Positions 1 through 10,806 of a stretch of DNA of 64,000 nt are shown piece after piece. Numbering within the stretch: the stretch's first letter is position 1; the number at the start of each line of letters is the position of its first letter. A program made the position numbers and the translations under genes. The DNA is from Favolaschia claudopus (taxonomy: Eukaryota > Basidiomycota > Agaricomycetes > Agaricales > Mycenaceae): positions 496,001 to 560,000 of the forward strand of contig JAWWNJ010000154.1 of the NCBI GenBank assembly GCA_037176885.1. Direction: 5' to 3'. A model generated the notes under the pieces. That model was not told where the DNA came from. It did no database searches and saw only the letters and a program-made list of their open reading frames with translations.

Positions 1-147
1 GCCACCCAGCAGGCGTCTATGATTCCCTCCCCATACGAAGAGGACCCACAATACTCTAACCCTTATTCGACCCATCCTGGCAGCCAGCCAGGTCGTGGCC
101 ATGGCCACCAACCTCGTTACCCACCTCCGCCATCTCGCGGGGGCTAA
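1..147 (+). CDS. 3' end of an unidentified gene (partial)
   Basis: Frame 1 is open from the first base to a TAA at 145-147. It encodes the last 48 residues of a protein whose 5' part lies outside the window. The tail is rich in Pro, Gly, His, Ser and Tyr and ends in a short proline run and two glycines, as in disordered C-termini of fungal regulatory or RNA-binding proteins. No domain is visible, so no function can be given. Confidence 0.6.
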   Translation, partial: ATQQASMIPSPYEEDPQYSNPYSTHPGSQPGRGHGHQPRYPPPPSRGG

Positions 148-197
148 TACGCGCACTGTTGCGTTGCTTCTTCTAAACTACTTTCGGCAACGCTACT

Positions 198-563
198 CTA
201 GAATTCTACACGACTCCCCCACCCAGTTATTTTCCACTCGATCGTACTCATACTTGTGATACATCGAAGTTTTACCCTCTCGCACCACTGTATCACCAGC
301 TCTTTCGTTTTCCTAGTTACCCTCCTTATCGATAGGACCCAGAACTCGCCAGTACTCTCCTCGTTACCCTCTTTTGTAGCCACCATTTTGCCCGAAACAA
401 ATGTATTATTAGCCAGTCCAGTCTCTTTCAATGAATCGATATCCTCTTGATTCAGATTGTCTGTCCATGCTTGAGGCGGAGTAAGCAGTAGTCCTTCGAG
501 CTGCATTTCTTCCGACCGTTCCACCCCAAACCGCCGGAGGCAAACGGATGAATATTCAGGCAT
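198..563 (-). CDS. Weak candidate small ORF, 121 aa
   Basis: An ATG-initiated single-exon frame of 121 codons lies convergent to the gene ending at 147. The translation is mixed and charged, without signal peptide, membrane segment or recognisable motif. It could be a lineage-specific protein, a 3' exon of a longer gene, or chance. I keep it only because it starts with ATG and is the longest frame in this gap. Confidence 0.2.
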   Translation of the reverse strand: MPEYSSVCLRRFGVERSEEMQLEGLLLTPPQAWTDNLNQEDIDSLKETGLANNTFVSGKMVATKEGNEESTGEFWVLSIRRVTRKTKELVIQWCERVKLRCITSMSTIEWKITGWGSRVEF

Positions 564-2120
564 AAGTACGGCGAAAGTAGTCGGTTATCGTTTATACCCG
601 GTTTGCTCCGAGCAGCGATGTTCAAGTCTTGAGTGACCATATATGTATAATATATTCGAGGTATTGCACTGTATATGTCAGCGCTGACCCCAGCGTGTTA
701 TTTCATATATTCTTCGACTGTGTGAGATTTAGAGTTCCAAAGTTCGGCATCCTTTTTAGATTGACGGTATAGCTCAAGTATAGCTTCTTCGAAGCAAAAG
801 AAAGGCATGGATAAGAAGCCTCAGTCAATAATGTAACACGATGACTGATAGTACCTCAGAGAATCTGGGCGGGACCTGGGTCCAGGCCCCGTTGGGTCAG
901 AAAGAGCAGTCAAAGTTACAGTAAGCCGAAGCCGAAATGATAGATGGAAAACGACGGAACGATGCCTCGTTCTTTTCTGAGAGGGAATAAGCAAGCTAAA
1001 GACTTGTATAAATGGGTAGAGTCTCTAAGTAACAATGTACGACGAACTTCCGACGAATTCCGGCGTTCGAAACGCTTGAACTGGGGAACAGTGAACCGTG
1101 GAAAGACACTGGAGATCAAATGATGTGAGGTCCGAGGTCATCGGATCAAAATGTTGGGGCCGGCTCACGGCCGGCCGCTCCGCCATAGACCCCATTGATA
1201 CCAGATTCCACTTGGGAGCGAGCAATTCAACACTGAGGAGTATATTAGAGCCATTACTACTGCAAAGATCTCTATTCCCAAACGCTGCGTGAAGATTGTT
1301 GGGGACTCCCGAACAAAATCGTCTCGGCACACTCGGCATGTTCGAAATTGTTCGACTTGACACCTCTGAAGTTACTCCATGAAATACATGGCATATTTGG
1401 TGCAATCGTTGAGAAAATGAGAGCAAACTTATTTGAATATCCAGAGACCGAACCAGAACGGTACACTCATGAGACGGAAAAACGGAGCGGGCAGGCGAAT
1501 TATTCCGCCATATCCCAAGTTGGAAAGTACCTGGCTTGGTACTCCGCAGCTCACCGAGCAAATTTCGTGTTTGGTTAGAGTTCAAGCCTGACCTCGACTC
1601 TGACGCTAGCGAAGGCTATGTGCGCTGCGCAACCGTGCGACGTTTTTCCTAAAATGCTAACCTATCCAACACGCCTCGGAGCGGCCATCAAGTTACAAGT
1701 AAATCCTGGCTTGCTCTGCCCAACCAACAAATTTCAAATGGTGGAATTTGCAGCTCATGATTCCCCTCATTCTGATTTCCAAAAAATGTCCTTTTGTATT
1801 GTCCCGCGTCCAGGTCAAATTATTTCTAAGTGGTTCAACTCATGTTCAAATTGCGTCGGGAATCTCTCACGCTGGGTCTCGGCACGCTTCCTTTCTTCCA
1901 CAGTGGAGCCTCTGACCACTAAAAGCGTGTCTATTTTCCGGCATATGTCGACCTCGAGGGCACCGGATTGGAAAGCGACTAAATTAAAGGGCTGTCTTAT
2001 AAAGGTTTGTGGGCCCACCTTCGTTTGCAAACTTACCACGACCTGTGACGACGCCTCTCCGAGTCCTGTTCTGCGCTTCCTGCACTACTCCGCACGACTT
2101 CTTTAGATCCACGATAATAG
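564..2120. other. Intergenic region without a supported gene
   Basis: Long open frames occur on both strands (about 1025-1585 minus, 1618-2106 plus), but they overlap one another in opposite directions, have unremarkable compositions and show no motif. I looked for a DOMON domain upstream of the b561 gene and did not find one. No tRNA was recognised. Confidence 0.4.
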
Positions 2121-3055
2121 ATGGCTACAGGCTTCGAGTTTGATGACAACGGTGGTAGCGGTAAGGGTCGGGGCGGCGGCGACGGCGGCGGGGAAGATGC
2201 AGATCCGGGAGGAACGGCGGGAGGCTTCTTCAACTTTCCTTTGACCCCGATCGAGGTCGTAGCTCGCAGGCACGCCATACTATGCACCGTCGGATTCTTG
2301 ATTCTGTTGCCTCTTGGTGTCCTCCTGGCACGCTATGCCCGTACATTCACACGCAGGTGTGTTGCTGTTCAAGTGACAATCGTCGGTTCGAGACTCACCA
2401 TTGCTTCCCGCGTAAACTCTGCAGATGGTTCTGGGGCCATGCAGTTATTCAACTCATTTTGTCCGGGCCAGTGATTTTTGCGGGCGTCGCTATGGGATTC
2501 AATGCCGCGAAGATGTTGGAATTGGAAAACCTAGAAGATCCCCATCAGAAAATAGGCGTCTCGCTCATCGCGTTATATGTGATACAATTACTGGTTGGCA
2601 TTTTCATTCATTTTGTGAAGATGGGAAAGCTGTTCGGCGGTCATCGTCCACCACAAAATTATTTCCATGTCGTACTTGGCCTCGCAATACTAGCGCTGGC
2701 TGCATATCAAGTATGCGACTTGAAGCACATCCTCATACGGCCTAATGACCATAATTTAGGTGCATTATGGACTCTACACGGAATGGCTGCTTACCGGAGG
2801 TCTCCATCAAGTGCCTGGCTCGGCCAAACACGCGTGGCTCGCTCTCATCATTGTGCGCGATTTTATATCTTTTGATAAAAGACGTACCATATTTAACTTG
2901 GAGATTGTACGCAGGTCTTCTGGGTGCTTTACTTCCTCGGCATGGCCCTTCTTCCTCGTCAGTTTTCGCGTGAGCGTGAGGGACGGCAGCAGATGCGCTT
3001 GGCGGCGAAGACTGGCACCGAGCCGAACGAGGTTGAAAGGGCGCGTGCTGCTTGA
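2121..3055 (+). CDS. Cytochrome b561 domain transmembrane protein
   Basis: Four exons (2121-2356, 2425-2710, 2760-2852, 2915-3055) join in frame across three GT-AG introns (2357-2424, 2711-2759, 2853-2914) to give about 251 residues. After a Gly/Asp-rich N-terminus of about 45 residues come five hydrophobic segments. Histidines at the helix ends (RRHAIL, FWGHAV, DPHQKIG, NYFHVV) fit the haem-ligating His pattern of the b561 family, which passes electrons across membranes. Fungal relatives often carry a DOMON haem domain before the b561 core; none was found here, so this is either a core-only form or upstream exons were missed. The C-terminus is charged and probably cytosolic. Confidence 0.85.
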
Positions 3056-3704
3056 ATGCAATCGGAGTTCTGAATGGGATGGACATAGGTTAGGATACAA
3101 AATATATACATACACACGTACCCATACGACTTTCTTGTAGAGAGCGGACGAACTATGCTTTTGCTTGTAACTTGTTCAATTTGGAGTGCGCGAAACCTTT
3201 CCTTCTACTTCTACAAGTGATGAGGTTGCCTTTGACCGATAGTCTAGACAATTTCAATATTTATTATAGGAGAAACTTTCAGCTTCCCATCCACTCACTG
3301 GTAGTGTACGATTCGTACGAGACTGCGAGTCAGCTCGAAAGCTCATACGAATCGGTCTGACCTCTGAATTACCTCTAGAGGTGTCGTACGAGGAGCAGTG
3401 GTTTCCTTAAGTGGCCTTTCAAATTTTTCATGGTCGAGACGCCTCTAGATAGGTTGATTTCTCCTACTAGAGCAGCATCCACAAAGCATAAGTCAGTCCG
3501 GCAGGACTGACTGTGCGGTGAACAATGAAGGAATGGTTTTCCTCAGAGAACGTGAGGAGCAGATAGTCGCGAGTGATTAGCGAGTCTTGTGTTCAGAGGA
3601 ATTGAAACCAACCGCCGGGCGTTGAGGCTGAAGCGCTGAAAAAGACTTGTGGAGAGTCTGGAGACTGGGAAATTTTGATGCAGTTCTTACCAAACTTTTA
3701 GGCC
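3056..3704. other. Intergenic region with one perfect hairpin
   Basis: No open frame of interest. The only structure seen is a perfect hairpin at 3491-3512 with a 9-bp stem (AGTCAGTCC / GGACTGACT) and loop GGCA. It lies 440 bp past the b561 stop, so it is not an obvious 3' processing signal. Confidence 0.45.
3491..3512. repeat. Perfect 9-bp inverted repeat, 4-nt loop
   Basis: AGTCAGTCC (3491-3499), GGCA, then GGACTGACT (3504-3512). Complementarity is complete. The role is unknown. Confidence 0.6.
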
Positions 3705-3710
3705 ACAACG

Positions 3711-4632
3711 TATGACGGTTTTTATCGGACAAAAATACAATGCCATCCAATGACATTGATGTTTTCGATGTAAATCAGTGCAATTTGATGCATTCTGATG
3801 CAATGCAATGCAAATAGGTGCAGTTCAGTGATAGGGTCAATGTAATTCGGTGCAACCTAGTGAGCAAGGATTTTGGTCAAACTTCACTGTATTGCATTAA
3901 CTTTTGTTGTATAAGAAGTGCATTAAGTTGCATGAAACCCAACCGGCAGCCGGCACGGCGTCAAAAATTGATGGTTCCGTCTGATCTTCCCTCTCAAATT
4001 TAACGGTTATAATTTGAATCTTTCATAATGGTCAGCACAGGAACACTCGGATTTTATTGAGATAAAGTGCTATAAACAGCTGTAATACTTGCCGGTTTTC
4101 AGGCCAGCCAAGCTTTCGGGCATCCCAGATACTTATCGCTCGAACTTGGTTTTTCGGTAACTGTCGAGGCAAATTTTCTGTAGATTGAAGACAATGTTAC
4201 AGTTCTCCTTGTATTATGAGCTATTTAGGTGTATATTCATATTCATATGAATGTTGAATGCTCCTGGACCCCTAGCAAGGTTTAATGGCGAATAATTTAG
4301 TACTACTCATGGCGGCAGGATCGGCCATCGTCAATCCCATCAGCTCCCACGGCCTCGATCACGATATAATAAGAGCTTGATGCAAATCGCTGCTGTTCAG
4401 TGCGAGAGAATGGTCGGTGTGAAGACAATTTGGGACATTGCACTGCACTCAACTGCATTGAGCACACAAATGCTATCGACATCCATTTGCATCGAGCTGC
4501 ACATCACTTTGCATTGATCTGCATCAAGTCGCACCAGGTTGCATCGGAATGCACTAAAGCACACTCGATTGCACCAGGAAAAGTCGATGACATTGAATTG
4601 CATCGTATTTTTGTCCAATAAAAGCTGTCATA
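3711..4632. mobile_element. Non-autonomous DNA transposon (MITE-like), 922 bp, with TIRs and 6-bp TSD
   Basis: The left end begins TATGACGGTTTTTATCGGAC; the reverse complement of the right end begins TATGACAGCTTTTATTGGAC and stays similar for more than 40 bp, including ACAAAAATAC. The element is flanked by the direct repeat ACAACG at 3705-3710 and 4633-4638. Inside the arms (about 3740-3870 and 4430-4600) are many short GATGCAA/GTGCAA/TGCA words spaced about 10 bp apart, as in subterminal transposase-binding arrays. No coding capacity is seen. It ends 87 bp before the F-box ATG, so it may supply part of that promoter. The superfamily is not assigned. Confidence 0.85.
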
Positions 4633-4719
4633 ACAACGCCAGGGTCCGAAAAAGGAAGGTGCCAAAGAAGGCTTTAGACAACAAGACACGCGACCACAAC
4701 CCTTTCAATCAGCTCCGCT

Positions 4720-5667
4720 ATGGCCACGAAATGCGCTCTCACTGAGCTTCCTACCGAGCTTCTGGTCGAAATTGCGTCTTACCACGAGTCTTCCTTCACC
4801 TTTCTGTCCCCCCTGACGCGTGAAGAGCACATCGGGGAACGCCGTGTACAACGTGAGGTGCTGCGTAGCCTTTCGCAGACCTGTCTATCGCTGCGACGAA
4901 TCTTTCTTCCAAAATCGTGGGAGCACCTCGAGATATCGAGGCCCAACCTCCAGGAGACATGTGCCGATTCTGCGCTCACATCCGTTATTTTTCCATTCAT
5001 CAAGTCGGTACACTTGTCAATGAGGTCTTGGACGCGATCCGACATGAAAGCCATTTTCCTCCTCCTCGAATTCTTACGAACCCTGCCCAACCTCACCGGA
5101 CTTCAGATATACTACGGCGTTTCATTTGAAGTGGTTTCGATCCTTTCCTATGCATTTGCCAACACGTCGTTTCCCGCAATTGTCGCGCTCGCTGCCCAAG
5201 ACAATCTAGACGGAATTCTGGGTGCCTTCCCTAACCTCAAAACGCTCTCCGGGGCGTCCTTCTCCGAAAATAGCCCCCTTCTGCGCGCTGCCAAGACTCG
5301 GACCCCATATCTCGAAGCTATTGCAGGCCTACGGCCGCGTCGCTACCCGGCCATTTCAGAGCGGGACAGGTCGCTAGAAGATATTGGGCGAGACTTCCCT
5401 TCCTTGAAAGCGCTGTCCATCTCGACCAAAGTCCATCTGGAGACTGCAGATGAATTCTTCGTGCGCTTAAAACGGATTTTCGGACACCTCAGTGACCTGG
5501 AATTTGTGTTCTACCCGGGTCGGTCGGAGTTGCTCCCACTCGAAGAGCTGGCCGCTCGTGGAAGGGATGTCTTGCGAAGCTCATCTTCCTCCGACCCCAA
5601 GGTTCTGAGGATCTGGAGCTACGACTCATCCGTTGGGCCGCAAATCCTGCATATGGAGAAAGTATAG
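4720..5667 (+). CDS. F-box protein, 315 aa, single exon
   Basis: The N-terminus has the F-box pattern of Agaricomycetes: LPTELLVEIASY, a variable loop, then LSQTCLSLRRIFLP and a 'WEHLEIS' turn (residues 9 to about 70). The rest is irregular and Leu-rich, as in the very large mushroom F-box family. Such proteins act as substrate receptors of SCF ubiquitin ligases; no substrate can be inferred. The ATG follows the transposon ending at 4632 by less than 90 bp. There is no intron and the stop is TAG at 5665-5667. The length is somewhat short for the family. Confidence 0.75.
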   Translation: MATKCALTELPTELLVEIASYHESSFTFLSPLTREEHIGERRVQREVLRSLSQTCLSLRRIFLPKSWEHLEISRPNLQETCADSALTSVIFPFIKSVHLSMRSWTRSDMKAIFLLLEFLRTLPNLTGLQIYYGVSFEVVSILSYAFANTSFPAIVALAAQDNLDGILGAFPNLKTLSGASFSENSPLLRAAKTRTPYLEAIAGLRPRRYPAISERDRSLEDIGRDFPSLKALSISTKVHLETADEFFVRLKRIFGHLSDLEFVFYPGRSELLPLEELAARGRDVLRSSSSSDPKVLRIWSYDSSVGPQILHMEKV

Positions 5668-6660
5668 CATCCTGTGGGTTCAAAATCACTTTTTTTCGGT
5701 CTTGGGTAGTGCTCACTCCGCGCTAGAGACGACAGTGGACTACGGTGTGGGGAGTGGTGGTCGGCATTCCGAGTTGGTTCCGAGACACCAAAAATAACCT
5801 CAACCAATTTTAGTACATATGTCATCAAGAGGTGGGCGGCCGAATGACATAACTCCCCGCCCCACTCCCGCTTCCGTACCCTCCTTCGAAAATTATATCG
5901 ATTCGGAAACCTTGTCTCCCGTTATCCAGCGTTGCAGCATGCGGCAACCTGGCACATTTCGAGGCTCAGAGTCAGAGTCAAGCTGACAACTTGAACAAAA
6001 CTGCTGCCGGTGAAGAGATCAGCGATTTCAATCAACCGGTGATATTCGAAGCTCCAATTTTCTTGGCACCCGACATGTCGCGCTATCTCACCAACTGCAA
6101 GTCTGCAACTGAGTCCAAGTACACAGTACTATAGCTAAGCGTTGGCCTGATTCGACTATGCCGATTATCTAACCTCAGGTTCGTACCAAACTCCATACTC
6201 AAGTAGCATTTTCGCAGTCTCTCACAAGTCCTGCGGCAGTCACTAGCGGGAGGCTGCTGATTTCGATCTACCAGTGTTTTCTTGGCAATTGTGCACGAGA
6301 GCAGCGGTGCAGGTGGTAGGGAGGTAGGTATCCAGGTAATACCCACCTCGCCCGAACGCGGTTCGTGATTTTGTACGGAAGAAGCCTCTTATCCAGTGAT
6401 AGCATTGTCGAGAATATCCAATGGCGGCGAGACTACATGTGTCTTCGAACAAGATATGCGCAAGATGCGCGTGCACCTGTTCCGGCGGCCCCAACATTAG
6501 AGCTTTGGCATCTGCTGTGTCCTTGCTTCCTTTGTTTCTTCCGCATTGCAATCACATCGACGCCGGTAATACTCTGTTGTCTTGGCGAACATCTCTCCAC
6601 TTGGCGCGGCTTATCTTGACCTCACCCATATGTTGAAGACTTGTTGCCGAAGCAACTGGA
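5668..6660. other. Intergenic region without a supported gene
   Basis: Only short overlapping frames on both strands. No repeat or RNA gene recognised. Its last part is the promoter region of the metalloprotease gene. Confidence 0.4.
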
Positions 6661-6666
6661 ATACAG

Positions 6667-6673
6667 TATAAAG
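6667..6673 (+). promoter_or_regulatory. TATA box candidate of the M43 protease gene
   Basis: TATAAAG lies 51 bp before the ATG at 6718, a plausible distance for a short 5' UTR in a fungal gene. Confidence 0.5.
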
Positions 6674-6717
6674 ACTTGCTCCAGAATGCGTAGGTCTCTA
6701 CTCCCCAGTCGTCGACC

Positions 6718-7946
6718 ATGTTCTTCGCCCTCCCCGCCACCCTCCTGCTCGCTGCATCGTCTGTCTTTGCTGCCTCGCCCAAGATCAGGTATGTCTCCAA
6801 TTTCCTCCATGCAACGACTTTAGTCTCATACGTTGGGCTCATGAAGGGCTTGCGGGACGAACATCACTGCGGAAGCCCTCATCGCGGCCGAGGCTCACTT
6901 CGCCGCGAACAAGGTTGTTCACACGTCGTTGACACCTCTGGTCGCCACTCTGAAGGTGACTGCGGCCTCATAACCACAACTCTGACCCGCTCATCATAAT
7001 GTCGCATTCCAGATCTACTTCCATGTCGTCAGCAAGGACTCGACGGTTGCTGGGGGGAACGTTCCGTGCGTATTGTTCCTGTATTTCAGTGGACTTTCCT
7101 TCCTCAGATTTTGTGCAGTGATTCTCAGCTAGCCGACCAAGTTTCTGTCATGAACTCGGCGTATGCGGGCACAGGAATCACCTGGACTCTCGGTGGCACG
7201 ACCCGCACGGTCAATGCCAACTGGTTCAACAATGCCGGACCCGACAGCTCTGCGCAGACTTCCATGAAGAACTCTCTCCGCACCGGTGGTGTTGCCGACT
7301 TGAACGTGTACAGTAAGTCGCTACTTTCGAGAGTCGGGGGAAGAGATGTTGAACACAATCTCAGCTGTTGGCTTTACCTCTGGATCTGGGGCTGGGCTTC
7401 TCGGCTACTCTACCTTCCCTTCATCATACAGCGGCGCCCCCAAGGACGATGGTGTCGTCATGCTTTTCTCCTCCACCCCCGGTGGAGCTGCCGCCCCCTT
7501 CAACCTGTTAGTTTTTTGTCTGGATGATTGCGCTGCGCGTTTCTGAACCTTGTTTACAGCGGTGGAACTCTCATCCACGAGGCCGGACACTGGGTACGTT
7601 CAAGTGTCCTTTTTCGCTGCCTTGGCTCATATTATTTCCACGCAGGTCGGCTTGTACCACACTTTCCAGGGTGGCTGCTCCGGATCTGGCGACCAGGTTA
7701 GCGACACCCCTGCTGAGGCCAGCCCGGCTTCAGGCTGCCCCACTGGTCGCGACACTTGCTCGAGCGCCGGTGTCGACCCCATCCGTGAGTTGTGACTTGC
7801 GTCCAAATCATGGCAGCATCCTGATATGTTCCTTGACAGACAACTACATGGACTACACTGACGATGCATGCTACACTGAGTTCACCGCCGGTCAAATTAC
7901 CCGTCTCAAGGGCCAAATGTCCACCTACCGCGGTGTCGCGCTCTAG
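6718..7946 (+). CDS. Secreted zinc metalloprotease, family M43 (pappalysin-like)
   Basis: Eight exons join in frame across seven short GT-AG introns (6789-6846, 6956-7012, 7066-7118, 7313-7364, 7507-7559, 7594-7645, 7785-7839). The N-terminus is a signal peptide ([18 protein letters not shown]), followed by a 'CGTNIT' start of the mature region typical of the family. The catalytic zinc motif HEAGHWVGLYH fits HExxHxxGxxH and is split by the intron at 7594. A Met-turn ([10 protein letters not shown]) follows, with paired cysteines around it. Extracellular M43 peptidases of mushrooms degrade proteins. The coding region looks intact and ends at TAG 7944-7946. Confidence 0.92.
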
Positions 7947-8429
7947 GGAAATCTGTAGCACATTCCAATGTTGTAAACCCCCAAACAAATATCAAATTGC
8001 ATTGAACGGAAACGAAGAAACTCTCATGCGGTAAGGTTTGAGAATCCAGGTTGAAGTGAGTTGTTAGGGAACACGCGTTGAGTATTGAGATTGACCAACG
8101 GCTTAAGCGCTTAAGTTCAATTTTCTTGATTATTCTATCACCTCATATTCGAGTTGCACGCCCCGACCATTACTTCCAGTGAAACAGTCCGCAGTGAAAG
8201 CTACGCTCATAGTCGAGTACCACATCGACATTGACAGATTGTTCGAACATTTCCATTATAGAACTATGTAGAAACTAGAGTAGGGATGTATCTACGATGC
8301 ACAAGGCCGTGAACATATGGTATATTCCCCTTGATCCCTCGCAACTTTCACCGCTATTGTAGATAATTTAGTCAATGCACAGTCGTGATTGAGCACAAGA
8401 TCAATCACCTTCAATCCACCGTATTACTA
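7947..8429. other. 3' flanking / intergenic region
   Basis: Between convergent genes; holds their 3' ends. No gene, repeat or RNA recognised. Confidence 0.4.
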
Positions 8430-8753
8430 TCAACTTTCAACATTCTCCTCGCCTTCCGGAGCATTTCTGCGCTTCCACCAATTCCACGCCCAAAAGCAAT
8501 AGAACCACGTCTCGATCGCGGTAGTGACGCCGAATATCACGTATATCGTGATGCGCATGCCCCTCCCGATCCCAAGCTTCTCTGCTATGCGGTCATCGAG
8601 GCGGCGGAAGTATGATTTTTGTTTGTCGATTGCCTGTTCGGCCTGCGTCGACATAGAGGAGGAGAGCGTTGGGCGTGCGTAAAAGGGGCGCATAGGCATA
8701 GGACGAGGTCGCAGTCCGAGCGAGAAGAGACGTAATGGCCTCGCAGGACGCAT
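8430..8753 (-). CDS. Small single-pass protein, probably mitochondrial, 107 aa
   Basis: Single exon from ATG at 8751-8753. The N-terminus is rich in Arg, Pro, Ser and Leu and free of acidic residues for about 35 residues, like a mitochondrial presequence. A charged helix with 'KQKSYFRRLDDRIAEKLGIG' follows, then one hydrophobic segment (ITIYVIFGVTTAIETWFYCF) and an aromatic WAWNWW stretch before an acidic tail. This layout suggests a small inner-membrane protein. I do not recognise the family. Confidence 0.65.
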   Translation of the reverse strand: MRPARPLRLFSLGLRPRPMPMRPFYARPTLSSSMSTQAEQAIDKQKSYFRRLDDRIAEKLGIGRGMRITIYVIFGVTTAIETWFYCFWAWNWWKRRNAPEGEENVES

Positions 8754-8994
8754 GATGAGATAGGTGAGGGGTGAGATGTCTGAAAGGTGTATAGATCAGA
8801 GTGAGTTCCAAGTTCATATAAGTCCTTCGGATCGGGAAGTGCCGGAACAAAGTGCCGTCATCAGGGGATATTTTCCCGCATTGAATGAGGATCGCTCGTT
8901 CCATTTGTGGATCCGCGACAGCAGGAGATGAGCGTCGGGCAGCAGGCAGGCAAGCAGGCCAACGTCCTCAAACGTCGGCTCTTCTGCACAATTC
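8754..8994. other. Promoter region of the small mitochondrial gene
   Basis: Short upstream region without a supported ORF, ending where the tandem duplication starts. Confidence 0.35.
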
Positions 8995-10800
8995 GGATAT
9001 TATAGCAAAGGGCCGGATGAGGCTATGGGCTTAGGTCGGGTGATCGGCGAGTTCGAGGACGTCGACGAGGCGGGATGGACGTGACTTCACTGACAACTAC
9101 AGTGCAGACTGTCAACGTGGAGGCTGAGACGACAGTAGGAGAGTGTTCGTATATCGAGAGCGAGCGGGGACGCCATGCACCAAGACGTCAGTCGCCTAGA
9201 TGGAAGCATAGGAAGCGGAGAAGCAGTGGCGACGGGGGCCAGGGAGTGGACACCATATCTTCATTAGTCACGGATTTGTTAAGGGGTCTCGTGGAGAAGC
9301 GACAAGATCACTGGCGGAGTCTGAAATTCACTCCATTTGGAAAGTCATCCAAATTGGGAAACTCTGCTAAATCAGGCAACTGCTCCTACTTTCGATACCT
9401 CTGAGCATCCTTGTAACCCTCTGAGCCTGAGAAATATGTCCGCGGTACTGTATGCATATTCTGAGGTAAACAATCTCGTTTCAACAGCGGTTTGAGGTCG
9501 AATTTTCTTTCATTGTCAGTGAAAACATGTTTTTACCCGATTTACAAGCTGTCGGCGGATAAATAGCAAGATATTGTGCGGGTTTACTTCAGAAGTACAA
9601 TCTACCCTGATACAGCTCAGTGTTAGAGGTAAATTCTGCCATTGAGCTCAACGCGGGCGCGCAAAGCTTTCACTGTGTGATGGCAGGTGATGGCCATCGT
9701 AGCGACTTTCCTAGAATGGATGCCGTGATCAAGCCGAGCCATCAATTGACGCTTCTCCACGGACCCCCCTCATAGATCCAAGACTTTATATACGTTTGAA
9801 CGACTGTCTTCAAAAAAGTTTATAAAGTCTTGTTTACGAGACTATATCTTCATCACATTAGCTTGGTAGATGGGGCCGTTAACTCCACAACAGGATGATC
9901 AGGGCGCGCTCTACATGCGAAACGCACTGAGTTAGTGAGGAGGAGCATAGGCTGAGAAATGCTGGGCAGTCGTGAAGAGGACTGGAACCGGGCGTCTTGT
10001 CATTGCAGACGGTCCTTGAGTGAGGGTTTCACCGTCATTCACCAATCTGCCCTGCCTGTGCGGAGAATTGCCGAATCATCCCCGCGAGCCTTACACGAAG
10101 TGCGTGTGCGAGCGAGGGCGAGGTCGCCGTATGCGGGGGCTACCAATCAATATCAGCTGAGATTTCAGATATTGTAGCAATGGGCCGGATGAGGTATGGC
10201 TTCGGTCGGGTGATCGGACGAGACGGGGCAGGCGTGACTTTACTGGCAACTACAGCGCAGACTGTCAACATGGAGGCTGGGACGACAGTAGGAGAGGGTT
10301 CGTATATTGAGAGCGAGTGGGGACGCCATGCACCAAGACGTCAGTCGCCTAGATGGAAGCATGGGAGGCGGAGAAGGAGCGGACGGGGGCCATGGCGGTC
10401 GTCGTTTCAGTGGACACCATATCTTCTTCATTATATTAGCTCGGTAGATGGACCGTCAACTCCACAGTGCGCGCTCTCCAAGCAAAATGCAGTGAGGTAG
10501 TGACGAAAGGCGTAGACTGAGAACTGCTGGGCAGTCTCGAACAGGACTGGAATCGGGTGTCTTGTCGTGGCAAGAACCGTGCCACTTCCGATTGTCTCGC
10601 AGCCCCACCTATACGGCGGGCGCAATGACCCCCTCGATGAATGGCGGCGATCGTTTTAAAGTGAGTGTTTCACCGCCATTCACCAATCTGCCTTGCCTGC
10701 GCGGAAAATAACCGGACCCTCCCCGCGAGCCTTACACGAAGTGCGTGTGCGAGCGAGGGCGTCGGCGTTCGCGGGGGCTACAAATAAATAAATATCAGTT
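8995..10800. repeat. Tandem duplication, two diverged units of about 0.6 kb
   Basis: Block a occurs at about 8995-9264 and 10167-10430 (shared words such as GACGCCATGCACCAAGACG and CAGTCGCCTAGATGGAAGCA). Block b occurs at about 9854-10166 and 10430-10800 (shared CCGCGAGCCTTACACGAAG and GTGCGTGTGCGAGCGAGGGC). The order a-b-a-b shows a head-to-tail duplication. The first copy is interrupted by a 579-bp insertion. Short frames inside the units look like by-products rather than genes. Confidence 0.85.
9265..9853. mobile_element. Insertion inside the first duplication unit, flanked by a 10-bp direct repeat
   Basis: Compared with the second unit, this segment is extra. ATATCTTCAT is present on both sides (9255-9264 and 9844-9853), as expected for a target duplication. 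The ends share only a few inverted bases (AGTC). Near the right end is a 12-bp perfect inverted repeat (CAAGACTTTATA at 9779-9790, TATAAAGTCTTG at 9821-9832). There is no ORF. It is probably a small non-autonomous element of unknown class. Confidence 0.55.
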
Positions 10801-10806
10801 GAGAGT